This document shows positions 1-5,540 of a DNA stretch of 5,540 nucleotides, piece by piece. Both the position numbers and the translations under genes were made by a program. The notes beneath the pieces are model-generated. The model did not search any database. It saw only the letters and a program-made list of their open reading frames with translations, and was not told where the DNA came from. The stretch is from Actinomycetota bacterium (GTDB lineage: Bacteria; Actinomycetota; Thermoleophilia; UBA2241): NCBI GenBank assembly GCA_003158705.1, contig PMKX01000016.1, positions 1-5,540 on the forward strand, read 5' to 3'. Position 1 is the stretch's first letter, and each line of letters begins with the position of its first letter.

Positions 1-735
1 GGTGCCGTCGCCCAGCAGCACCGAGACGCACTTGGCGTCCAGATCCGCAGTCGCTACATCCGCGTGGTCGTCGCCGTTGAAGTCGGCAACGGCCACCGAC
101 ACCGCCTGTCCGCCCACGGCAAAGTCATGGTGGGCGGCAAAGCCGCCGGCGCCGTCGCCCAGCAACACCGAGACGGACCTGGCCGTGTAGTTGCCCGTCA
201 CAACGTCCAGGTGGCCGTCGCCGTTGAAGTCGCCGACTGCCACCGACACCGGCCCCGCGCCCACGGCGAAGTCGTGATGGGCGCTGAAGCCGCCCCGGCC
301 GTTGCCGAGCAGCACCGAGACTGTGCTGTCCTCGTAATTGGCCGTCACCAGGTCGGCCTTGCCGTCGCCGTTGAAGTCGCCGACGGCCACGCAGTAGGGC
401 TGCCTGCCAACCGCGAAGTCGTGATGGGCGCCAAAGCCGCACGTGCCCTTGCCCCCCAGCACGGAGACACTGTTGTCTTTGAAGTTGGACGTCACCAGGT
501 CGAGCTTGGCGTCGTTGTTGAAGTAGCCGACCGCGACCCAGCCGGGGTTCTTCCCCACGCGGAAATGACGGCGACCGGCAAACCTCGCGGCCCCCGTGCG
601 GCGCAACACGGAGACGGTGCCGTCCTTGAAGTCGGCCGTCACCAGGTCGGCTCTGCCGTCGCGATCGAAGTCGCCGATGGCGACGCCGTAGGGAGCGCCG
701 CCCACACGGGAGTCTCTGTGTGCCGCGAACGCCAC
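1..735 (-). repeat. Tandem 147-bp (49-residue) coding repeats, FG-GAP/VCBS
   Basis: Five consecutive coding units with a strict 147-base period lie inside the FG-GAP/VCBS gene. On the plus strand the TTGAAGT core recurs at 77 (as TTGAAGT), 224 and 371, exactly 147 bases apart. The protein-level anchors are likewise 49 residues apart in all five units. The second unit from the N-terminus (YFNNDAKLDLV) has lost the first calcium-loop aspartate and is the most diverged. The array continues past the left edge. Confidence 0.85.
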
Positions 736-819
736 GCCGGCCGCCGACGCTGTGGTCGGCAGAGCTACCGCCGCCATGAGCACTCCCAGTACACCAAGCA
801 GCCATACGCGGCGCTTCAT
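1..819 (-). CDS. Secreted FG-GAP/VCBS-type beta-propeller protein (5' part; C-terminus beyond window)
   Basis: The reading frame runs from an ATG at 819-817 to the left edge without a stop, giving 273 codons, so the protein is incomplete at its C-terminus. It begins MKRRVWLLGVLGVLMAAVAL, a classic signal peptide: a basic n-region, a hydrophobic core and a small-residue cleavage area near residues 24-28 (TASAAG). The mature part is built from repeats spaced exactly 49 residues apart, with the aromatic anchor of the D/Y-F pair at F51, F100, F149, F198 and F247. Typical units carry DFNGDGKADLV, then VSVLLG, then HHDFAVG. The DxDxDG-like loops (D50/D52/D54, D148/N150/D152, D197/N199/D201) match the calcium-binding loops of integrin-like FG-GAP/VCBS repeats. 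Such repeats fold as beta-propeller blades, and five are visible where a full propeller usually has seven. The likely location is extracellular or the cell surface; the ligand is unknown. A weak AGAGAG Shine-Dalgarno match lies 7 bases before the ATG. Confidence 0.9.
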   Translation of the reverse strand, partial: MKRRVWLLGVLGVLMAAVALPTTASAAGVAFAAHRDSRVGGAPYGVAIGDFDRDGRADLVTADFKDGTVSVLRRTGAARFAGRRHFRVGKNPGWVAVGYFNNDAKLDLVTSNFKDNSVSVLGGKGTCGFGAHHDFAVGRQPYCVAVGDFNGDGKADLVTANYEDSTVSVLLGNGRGGFSAHHDFAVGAGPVSVAVGDFNGDGHLDVVTGNYTARSVSVLLGDGAGGFAAHHDFAVGGQAVSVAVADFNGDDHADVATADLDAKCVSVLLGDGT

Positions 820-1090
820 CGGGTCGCTCTCTGGTGTTGGCCTGCTGCCTGCAACATCTTCCTGCTTTCGTGCGTGTTCGTCTGGCTTCTCCGCCGCGCT
901 GCCCTGCCCCGCAGCACCGACCCTGGCGACTGTCCGGCGGTAGTCTACACGCACCGCATCGCTGAACGCCAGATAGTACGCTTTGCCTCCAGAAGTCGCC
1001 TCGAGGCCGGCATCCGCCCGGCTCGCTTCCCCTCGCGCGCGGCCTCTGACATCATAGGCGCGACCGCAGACGACGCCATCGGGAGGCCGA
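820..1090. other. Divergent intergenic region
   Basis: This 271-base spacer separates the divergently oriented FG-GAP/VCBS gene and the methyltransferase-like gene, so promoters for both should lie here. I found no convincing -35/-10 pair on either strand. A 9-base palindrome, GTAGTCTAC, sits at 940-948 and includes a weak -10-like TAGACT on the minus strand. A 5-bp hairpin (GCCGG at 1006-1010 with CCGGC at 1018-1022) is present but unremarkable for such GC-rich DNA. An in-frame TAG at 1055-1057 closes the methyltransferase frame upstream of its GTG start. Confidence 0.5.
1081..1086 (+). promoter_or_regulatory. Shine-Dalgarno site of the methyltransferase-like gene
   Basis: GGGAGG lies 4 bases before the GTG at 1091. 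The spacer is short but the match to the anti-Shine-Dalgarno is strong. Because an in-frame TAG at 1055-1057 blocks longer versions and the next ATG is 55 codons downstream, this site supports the GTG start. Confidence 0.65.
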
Positions 1091-1768
1091 GTGAGTACAC
1101 GCCCACCAGGAGCCCTGCGACGCATCGAGCGGGACCTGCGACTGCTTGCCCGCAACCTCAAGGCTGACTACTTCGCGCACGGCGCGTGGCAGGCCCGCAG
1201 CCGGCGGCAGAAGCGCGACTGGGAGGCGGCCGGCAAGGTCGATCCGCCGCCGCACATGATCAAGGAAGAGGTCGTGCGCGCGGCGGCGCAGACCAACGGC
1301 ATCCGCACTCTGGTCGAGACGGGCACGCTGCACGGCGACATGATCGCCGCCGTGGCCGGCGACTTCGACCGCGTCTACTCCATCGAGCTCAGCCGCGAGC
1401 TCTACTGGCTGGCCAGGCTGCGGTTTCTCGCTCGACGCCGCGTCCGCCTCGTGCGCGGCGACAGCTCAGAGAAGATCCAGACTCTCCTCGACCGCATCGA
1501 CGAGCCCTGCGTGTTCTGGCTCGACGGCCACTACGGCGGCGGGATCATGGCCAAGGGCAAGACGGTCTCCCCCATCCTCGAGGAGCTCTCGGCCATCATG
1601 GCGCACCGCGTGCGCACCCATGTGGTGCTCATCGACGACGCCGGCATGTTCGAGCGCGGCACGGGAGACCCGCCCTCGCTGGCAGCGCTCGCCGAGCTCG
1701 TCAAGACGAGCAGGCCGGCGAGCTCCTTCGTCGTTCAGGACAACATCATCCGCGTCACCTTGTCCTGA
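1091..1768 (+). CDS. Class I SAM-dependent methyltransferase-like protein
   Basis: This complete 225-residue protein has no signal peptide or membrane segment and should be cytoplasmic. The first ~50 residues are basic and arginine-rich (RRIERDLRLLARNLK), probably helical. A Rossmann-type core follows. A motif I-like loop, LVETGTLHGDM, spans residues 74-84. An acidic strand end, YSIELS, at 96-101 has E99 placed to bind the ribose hydroxyls of SAM. GDSSEKI is at 123-129, FWLDGHYGGG at 142-151 and VLIDDAG at 179-185. This order matches a group usually annotated as class I SAM methyltransferase, often near sugar or polysaccharide genes. No substrate can be read from the sequence. GTG at 1091 is the only plausible start, having a GGGAGG Shine-Dalgarno and an upstream in-frame stop. 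The gene is a single transcription unit here, divergent from the FG-GAP/VCBS gene and convergent with the RCC1 gene. Methyl-transfer activity is inferred, and a non-catalytic relative is possible. Confidence 0.8.
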   Translation: MSTRPPGALRRIERDLRLLARNLKADYFAHGAWQARSRRQKRDWEAAGKVDPPPHMIKEEVVRAAAQTNGIRTLVETGTLHGDMIAAVAGDFDRVYSIELSRELYWLARLRFLARRRVRLVRGDSSEKIQTLLDRIDEPCVFWLDGHYGGGIMAKGKTVSPILEELSAIMAHRVRTHVVLIDDAGMFERGTGDPPSLAALAELVKTSRPASSFVVQDNIIRVTLS

Positions 1769-1791
1769 CCCGCCCGTTCTCCTGACCCGCC
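1763..1791 (+). repeat. 12-bp direct repeat at the end of the methyltransferase-like gene
   Basis: TCCTGACCCGCC occurs at 1763-1774, including the TGA stop, and again at 1780-1791. The copies are 17 bases apart start to start. The second copy lies in the 35-base convergent gap before the RCC1 gene's stop. It looks like a small slippage duplication. No clear hairpin with a T-tract, and so no confident terminator, is visible in this gap for either converging gene. Confidence 0.5.
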
Positions 1792-1803
1792 TGCCGTCTC
1801 GCG

Positions 1804-4776
1804 CTACTTGACGATCAGCACTGCGCTCGCCGGCCGCAGCTGCACGTTGCCGGCCAAGTCGGTGGCGTAGACTTCCCAGCGATACGTGCCCTTGGCCCAC
1901 TTGCAGCGCAGTCGCTGGCTGAACGCGACGCCGCTCTGATGCTGGCCGAGGGCGAAATGGGCCACCGTCTTGGTGCCGCGCTTCACGGTGATGGTGACGG
2001 CGCAGGTCGGCGACCACTTGTCGGTCACGCGGCACTTGAACGTGCCCATCTTCCCGTGCTTGGCCTTCACGGTGTTGAGCGCCGCCGGCACCGGCTTCAC
2101 CTTGTCCACGTGGACGGTGAGCGCCTGCGTGGCGGCCACGTTGCCCGCCCGGTCGACCGCGTCGTAGGTGACCGTGGTCGTGCCGTTGGCCTTGACGGTG
2201 AGCGAGCTCGCCGTCCACCAGCTGATGCCGCCGTTGAGCGTGTACTGCGTGCGCGAGACGCCCCAGCCGCCGTCGCTGGCCGAGAACTTGATCTTGACCG
2301 GCGTGCGGTACCAGCCCGGCGCCGCCGCACGCACGGCGCGCGCCGGAGTCGGCGATGCCGAGACCGTCGGCGCCGTGCCGTCGGGGACGGTGGTGAGGAC
2401 GAGAGCGACCGGTTCCGGGTGCCAGAGAGGATCGCCCTGGGCAAGCTGGCCGTTCTGGTCATAGCCCCACGACCAGAGCGTGCCGTCCTTCCGGAGAGCG
2501 AAGCTGTTGTCGCTGGCCGAAAGGGCTCCCCAGTTGGTCTGGCTGCCGACCTGCATGGGCTCGAAGGTCGAGCGGTAGAAGCCCTGACCAAGCTGACCAC
2601 CCAGGTTCATGCCCCATGACCACAGGGTGCCGTCGTACTTGACCGCCAAGCCGTGGCCGGCCGCGATGCTGCCGCCCACGGCGACGGCGTCCCAGTCACT
2701 CGCGCTGCCGACCTGCGTGGGCACTAGATGGTCAGAGACCTGCCCGTTGGGGAGGCCGAGCGCCCACGTCTCGTCGTTGCCCCACGACCATAGGGTGCCC
2801 TCGCTCTTGACGGCCAGCGCATAGCCCAGGTCGGCGTCGGCCCCGCAAGCGAGCTGCTTCCAGTCGGTGGCGCTGCCGACCTGCGTCGGGACAGCACGGT
2901 CGACCTTGTCGCTCAAGCCAAGTTGGCCATCGGCGTTGTGGCCCCACGCCCAGAGGCTGCCGTCGTCCTTGATGGCATAGCTGCAGTGATCGCCGGCGAA
3001 GACGGCCTGCCACTGGGTGCCGGGGGCGACCTGTGCAGGTACGGCTTGATCGGTGCCTAGGCTCGCGTTGCCCATGCCCAGCTCGCCGTACTCGTTGTTG
3101 CCCCAGGCCCATAGCGAGCCGTCCGACTTGAGCGCCAGCGTGTGATTGCCGGCGTCGAGAAGGCCGCCGCCACACGAGACGACCGTCCAGTCGGTGTCGC
3201 CGCCGACCTGCGTCGGCGTGTCGCGAGGATCCGCGTCGCCGAGACCCAGCTCGCCGTCGTCGTTGCTACCCCACGTCCAGAGCGAGCCGTCTGTCTTGAG
3301 CGCCGCGGCATACCCGTTGCCCGCCGCGACACTGCTCCAGTCCGTCGCGCTGCCCACCGGCACTGGCGCCTCAAACGGACCCGACTGCGTCTGTGCCAAG
3401 GGCCCCGTGCCCCAGCCCCAGAGCGAGCCGTCGTCCCTGATGCCCAGTCCGTAGTTCTGGTTGACCGAGACGCCCGTCCAGCCGCCGACCGAGCCGACCT
3501 GTGTGGGCACACAGCGAGCGAGTGGATACCCGACGCCTATCTGCCCGTACGTGTTGTCGCCCCAAGCCACGAAGGAGTCGTCCTGGCGAACGCCAAGGGT
3601 GAAGCCGCTGCCGCAGGCGACGGCGGCCCAGTCGGTCTCGCTGCCGATCTGCACGGGAGCGGGGTGGACGAAGGCGTTGACATCGCTCGGCAAGTCGCCG
3701 ACGATGCCGAGCTCGCCGTAGCCGTTGTAGCCCCAAGCCCAGAGCGAGTGGTCGGTCTTGGTGGCCGCGCTGTGCTGGTCGCCGGCGGCCACTGTCAGCC
3801 AGTCGTTGCCGCTGCCGACTTGTGCGGGCGCATGGCGGTCGACCTGGTCGTTCAGGCCGAGCTGGCCCTGGGCGTTGTAGCCCCAAGCCCACAGCGCCCC
3901 GCTCGCCGTGACGGCAAGCGTGTGACTCGAGCCGCAGGCGATGGTCGACCATACCTGCGTGCCATCGACTTCGTTAGGCACATCCTTCTGGACGGTGTTG
4001 CCCAGCCCGAGCTCACCATCGTCGTTGCGGCCCCAAGCCCAGAGCGATCCATCTTGCTTGATCGCCACCGTGAAGTAGAAGCCGCAGGCCACGGCAGCCC
4101 AGTCGCTATCGCTGCCCACCTGCGTCGGCGTGGTGCGCGGGTTCGTGTCACCCAGGCCAAGCTCGCCATCGTAGTTAGGGCCCCACGCCCACAGCGTGCC
4201 GTCCTGCTTGATCGCCATGCTGTCGTCGGCGCCCTGCGCGATGGCCGCCCAGTCGCTGTCGGTCCCGACCTGCGTCGGCGTCAGCAACGGCGCACCGCCG
4301 AGTCCCAAGTAGTACGGCTCGTTGGCGCCCCACTGCCATAGCGAGCCATTCTGCTTCAGAGCCAGCCTGCCGTACCCCGAGAGCCCGCTGGCAACGGCTG
4401 CCCAGTCGCTGTCGCTGCCCACCTGCACGGGCACCTGACACGGAGTTGTGCCGTCGTGACCGAGCTCCCCGTAACGGTTGCCACCCCACGACCACAGCGT
4501 GCCGTCGCTCCTGATCACATACGAGTCGACGTTGCCGGCGGCCACCTTTGCGGCAGCTATGGGCACGGCGGCGCGCACGTGGGCCGGCCGCTGGCCGGCC
4601 GGCGAGTTGGCGAGTGCGGCGGCGCTGCCGACTGCGCAGAGCACGAGAACGGCCGCCAAGGTGACCATGACCGGCGCCCCAGCCCCAAGATGGCGCCTCA
4701 TTCGGAGATAGCCTGGCGCGCGACCACGCCGTCTCGACTCTGTGCGTAGCCTCTGAGGACGACTGGGAACGCTCAC
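1804..4776 (-). CDS. Exported RCC1-repeat beta-propeller protein with two C-terminal Ig-like domains
   Basis: This complete 990-residue protein starts at a GTG with a strong GGAGGGGG Shine-Dalgarno. Residues 1-36 are basic, 37-56 form a hydrophobic export signal, and cleavage is likely after the AALA at 53-56. A later ATG at residue 26 would also keep the signal but has no good ribosome site. Residues ~76-795 hold 14 RCC1-type repeats marked by LWxWG-x-N-x-x-GELG. Their second Trp is at 97, 149, 198, 248, 298, 348, 405, 455, 502, 558, 611, 665, 721 and 770. Residues 279-289 (IACGSSHTLAV) fit the PROSITE RCC1 signature 2 pattern. Seven RCC1 repeats make one propeller, so 14 suggest two. Blade 7 (SFVAWG) and blade 8 (followed by TGPLAQTQ) are the most worn. 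Two Ig-like domains follow at ~800-893 and ~894-990, with DRAGN and TDLAGN motifs. No LPxTG motif, terminal membrane helix or catalytic motif is seen. The eukaryotic RCC1 role in Ran exchange should not be assumed; bacterial secreted versions probably bind surfaces or ligands. Confidence 0.93.
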   Translation of the reverse strand: MSVPSRPQRLRTESRRRGRAPGYLRMRRHLGAGAPVMVTLAAVLVLCAVGSAAALANSPAGQRPAHVRAAVPIAAAKVAAGNVDSYVIRSDGTLWSWGGNRYGELGHDGTTPCQVPVQVGSDSDWAAVASGLSGYGRLALKQNGSLWQWGANEPYYLGLGGAPLLTPTQVGTDSDWAAIAQGADDSMAIKQDGTLWAWGPNYDGELGLGDTNPRTTPTQVGSDSDWAAVACGFYFTVAIKQDGSLWAWGRNDDGELGLGNTVQKDVPNEVDGTQVWSTIACGSSHTLAVTASGALWAWGYNAQGQLGLNDQVDRHAPAQVGSGNDWLTVAAGDQHSAATKTDHSLWAWGYNGYGELGIVGDLPSDVNAFVHPAPVQIGSETDWAAVACGSGFTLGVRQDDSFVAWGDNTYGQIGVGYPLARCVPTQVGSVGGWTGVSVNQNYGLGIRDDGSLWGWGTGPLAQTQSGPFEAPVPVGSATDWSSVAAGNGYAAALKTDGSLWTWGSNDDGELGLGDADPRDTPTQVGGDTDWTVVSCGGGLLDAGNHTLALKSDGSLWAWGNNEYGELGMGNASLGTDQAVPAQVAPGTQWQAVFAGDHCSYAIKDDGSLWAWGHNADGQLGLSDKVDRAVPTQVGSATDWKQLACGADADLGYALAVKSEGTLWSWGNDETWALGLPNGQVSDHLVPTQVGSASDWDAVAVGGSIAAGHGLAVKYDGTLWSWGMNLGGQLGQGFYRSTFEPMQVGSQTNWGALSASDNSFALRKDGTLWSWGYDQNGQLAQGDPLWHPEPVALVLTTVPDGTAPTVSASPTPARAVRAAAPGWYRTPVKIKFSASDGGWGVSRTQYTLNGGISWWTASSLTVKANGTTTVTYDAVDRAGNVAATQALTVHVDKVKPVPAALNTVKAKHGKMGTFKCRVTDKWSPTCAVTITVKRGTKTVAHFALGQHQSGVAFSQRLRCKWAKGTYRWEVYATDLAGNVQLRPASAVLIVK
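1807..2382 (-). other. Two Ig-like domains at the C-terminus of the RCC1 protein
   Basis: Residues ~800-893 begin TAPTVSASPTPA and contain YRTPVKIKFSASD, TQYTLNGG and YDAVDRAGNVAATQ. This is the pattern of the bacterial Ig-like/OmpL47-type domains that decorate extracellular actinobacterial proteins. Residues ~894-990 begin KPVPAALNTVKAKHGK and contain CRVTDKWSPTC (C915 and C925, a possible disulfide) and VYATDLAGNVQ. They form a second, distinct beta-sandwich that ends the protein in a bare strand (AVLIVK). These probably act as spacer or cell-wall-proximal modules. The domain boundaries are estimates read by eye. Confidence 0.7.
2392..4551 (-). repeat. Array of 14 RCC1-type coding repeats
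   Basis: Fourteen units of 47-57 residues (about 140-171 bases) follow one another. Each has an LWxWG-x-N turn, usually a GELG/GQLG, a PTQVGS linker and a DWAAVACG strand. On the plus strand these read as recurring CCCCAAGCCCAGAGCG-like and CCGACCTGCGTCGG-like words. Units 3 to 6 are closest to a fixed 50-residue spacing. The longer units are those ending near Trp 405, 558 and 721. Confidence 0.9.
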
Positions 4777-4780
4777 GATA

Positions 4781-4788
4781 CCCCCTCC
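4781..4788 (-). promoter_or_regulatory. Shine-Dalgarno site of the RCC1 gene
   Basis: Read on the minus strand, GGAGGGGG lies 4 bases before the GTG start; counting from its GGAGG core the spacer is 7 bases. This is the best ribosome site near any candidate start and decides for the GTG at 4776 over the ATG 25 codons downstream, which has no comparable site. Confidence 0.7.
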
Positions 4789-4825
4789 GTTGCCGTGTGG
4801 CTCAGATGCCTATGTTAGCCCATGA

Positions 4826-4858
4826 CGGCCGCAGGCGTGTGTTGCCGCCAGTCGGCCG
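4826..4858 (-). terminator. Possible hairpin between the FG-GAP_2 and RCC1 genes
   Basis: CGGCCG at 4826-4831 pairs with CGGCCG at 4853-4858. An interior loop of 2 and 3 bases follows, then GGCG at 4834-4837 pairs with CGCC at 4846-4849 around an 8-base loop. It begins 12 bases after the stop of the upstream minus-strand gene. No T-tract follows in the direction of transcription, so intrinsic termination is doubtful. It may only attenuate read-through into the RCC1 gene or be chance pairing in GC-rich DNA. Confidence 0.3.
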
Positions 4859-4870
4859 CCCAGGCCTAGC

Positions 4871-5540
4871 TCACTTGTGCACGGTCACAGTCACGGGCTT
4901 GCTGAACCAAGCCAGGAGGCTGTGCGCCCCGGCATCCTCATAGACGGCGACGAAGACCCACTTGCCGCGCTTGTGCGGCTTCATGGCCCACCTGAAAGCG
5001 CCGGACCTTGTGAGCTTCAGCGTCGCGAGCGTGTCGAGGTGCCTCCCCACCTGGCGGCAGATCCGCACCTTCTTGACGGAGGCGAGCAGGTGCTTGACCC
5101 GGCCGCTGAGAGCGAGCTGCTTGCCGACCTGCAGGCGATGGGGCGCCGCCTTCAGGCTGAGAGAGGGAGCCGCCCGCAGCACGTCCACGTAGGCGGCGCC
5201 GGCACCACTCTGGTCGCCGACGGTCTTGTAGGCCGCGCCGACCAGGGCCGTATCGCCGGAGAGGGCGACCGACCAGCCGAAGCGGTCGTTCGTGGCCGCG
5301 TCGGGGTCGCTGAGCTCAGCCTGTTGTGGCCAGGTCGCCCCTGTGCGCGTGTAGATGTAGGCAGCGCCGGCGCCAGGGTAGCCGCCGACGGTCTTCCAGC
5401 GGGCGCCGACCACGGCCTTGTCGCCGGCGAGCGCCACCGAAGAGCCGAAGGCGTCGCTCTCCGCCGCGTCGGGATCGCTCAGCTCGGCCTGCTGTGACCA
5501 GTTCGCCCCGGTGCCTGTGTAGATGTAGGCAGCGCCGGCG
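4871..5540 (-). CDS. FG-GAP_2-type beta-propeller protein with Ig-like tail (3' part; N-terminus beyond window)
   Basis: The frame enters from the right edge and ends at a TGA at 4873-4871, giving 222 visible residues. The N-terminal ~123 visible residues are FG-GAP_2-type repeats with a 56-residue period. Each has GAGAAYIYT, QQAELSDPDAA, an FG (or DRFGWSVAL) turn and a G-D-x-A-x-V-G-A strand. This resembles integrin-alpha-like propellers in bacterial extracellular proteins. The last ~99 residues (from APSLSLKAAP) form a beta-sandwich of the Ig-like or carboxypeptidase-regulatory type, with LALSGRV, KVRICRQVG and GAFRWAMKPHKRGKWVFVAVYED. This tail style is common in surface proteins of Actinomycetota. 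The protein ends in a bare strand (VTVTVHK) with no sorting motif. A GTG at 5437 lies in the middle of a repeat unit and is not a believable start. The gene precedes the RCC1 gene on the same strand by 94 bases, so they could share a transcript. The ligand is unknown. Confidence 0.87.
   Translation of the reverse strand, partial: AGAAYIYTGTGANWSQQAELSDPDAAESDAFGSSVALAGDKAVVGARWKTVGGYPGAGAAYIYTRTGATWPQQAELSDPDAATNDRFGWSVALSGDTALVGAAYKTVGDQSGAGAAYVDVLRAAPSLSLKAAPHRLQVGKQLALSGRVKHLLASVKKVRICRQVGRHLDTLATLKLTRSGAFRWAMKPHKRGKWVFVAVYEDAGAHSLLAWFSKPVTVTVHK
5171..5540 (-). repeat. Tandem 168-bp (56-residue) coding repeats, FG-GAP_2
   Basis: Two full units and the start of a third share a 56-residue period. 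A stretch of 24 bases at 5349-5372 is identical to 5517-5540, exactly 168 bases away, and the second copy reaches the window edge. The last unit (GAGAAYVDVLRA) is degraded before the Ig-like tail. The array continues beyond the right edge. Confidence 0.8.

Noticed and set aside
125..805. Minus-strand frame starting MAAWCTGSAHGG
   Set aside because: It is the +1 shadow of the real FG-GAP/VCBS frame. It is arginine- and glycine-rich with no family motif, while the true frame carries a signal peptide and DFNGDG loops.
931..980. Promoter-like TAGACT (minus) and GATAGT (plus)
   Set aside because: Each matches only 4 of 6 -10 positions and neither has a -35-like hexamer at suitable spacing, so they are not reported as promoters.
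64..1167. Long open plus-strand frame of 367 residues
   Set aside because: It lies antisense to the FG-GAP/VCBS gene and runs through the intergenic region into the methyltransferase gene. Its repeats are the mirror image of the real repeats, and its openness follows from GC-rich third positions. It has no ribosome site or recognisable domain.
1466..2218. Minus-strand frame of 250 residues overlapping the methyltransferase and the end of the RCC1 gene
   Set aside because: It is out of frame with RCC1 and antisense to a gene with clear Rossmann motifs. The composition is low-complexity G/R/H-rich.
3142..4341. Plus-strand open frame of 399 residues opposite the RCC1 array
   Set aside because: Its periodic AVVAPSPERA-like words are the reverse complement of the LWxWG blade codons. 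The opposite frame has clear RCC1 motifs, an export signal and a Shine-Dalgarno.
2392..4551. CRISPR array suggested by regular repeats
   Set aside because: Units of 140-171 bases are coding, diverged and in frame throughout. There are no short identical repeats with unique spacers and no cas genes.
1804..4776. Ran guanine-nucleotide exchange or chromatin role from the RCC1 name
   Set aside because: The protein has an export signal and Ig-like tails and is bacterial. Only the repeat fold is shared with eukaryotic RCC1.
4877..5497. Plus-strand frame of 206 residues opposite the FG-GAP_2 gene
   Set aside because: It is antisense to a frame with a consistent 56-residue repeat and an Ig-like tail, and it has no motif or ribosome site.

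Overview
This is a high-GC bacterial window holding four protein-coding genes and no RNA gene, CRISPR array or recognisable mobile element. Three genes lie on the minus strand and encode large repetitive proteins, each from a different beta-propeller family. Two of the three show signal peptides; the third is cut before its N-terminus. The fourth gene, on the plus strand, encodes a small methyltransferase-like protein. The strong GC bias in third positions, the GTG starts and the Ig-like tails rich in 'DxAGN' and 'Y-x-D-x-A-G-N' motifs suggest an uncultured member of the Actinomycetota (for example a Coriobacteriia- or Thermoleophilia-like lineage). That placement is inference from style and rests on no marker gene.

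Layout from left to right. Positions 1-819 (minus) are the first 273 codons of a secreted FG-GAP/VCBS repeat protein whose C-terminus lies beyond the left edge. Positions 820-1090 are a divergent intergenic region. Positions 1091-1768 (plus) encode a 225-residue Rossmann-fold, SAM-methyltransferase-like protein. A convergent gap of 35 bases follows. Positions 1804-4776 (minus) encode a 990-residue exported protein with 14 RCC1-type repeats and two C-terminal Ig-like domains. Positions 4777-4870 are a short intergenic spacer with an imperfect hairpin. Positions 4871-5540 (minus) are the C-terminal 222 residues of an FG-GAP_2-type propeller protein with an Ig-like tail; its N-terminus lies beyond the right edge.

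Taken together, the window looks like a cluster of extracytoplasmic, repeat-built display or binding proteins. The FG-GAP_2 and RCC1 genes are tandem and may be co-transcribed, although a possible terminator hairpin sits between them. The methyltransferase-like gene faces the other way and has no visible functional tie to them. I see no catalytic partner, secretion machinery or defence module that would make this a defined system. The points most worth attention are the grouping of three propeller families, the 14-blade (2 x 7) architecture of the RCC1 protein with its worn blades at the presumed domain junction, and the exact 49- and 56-residue repeat periods of the flanking proteins.
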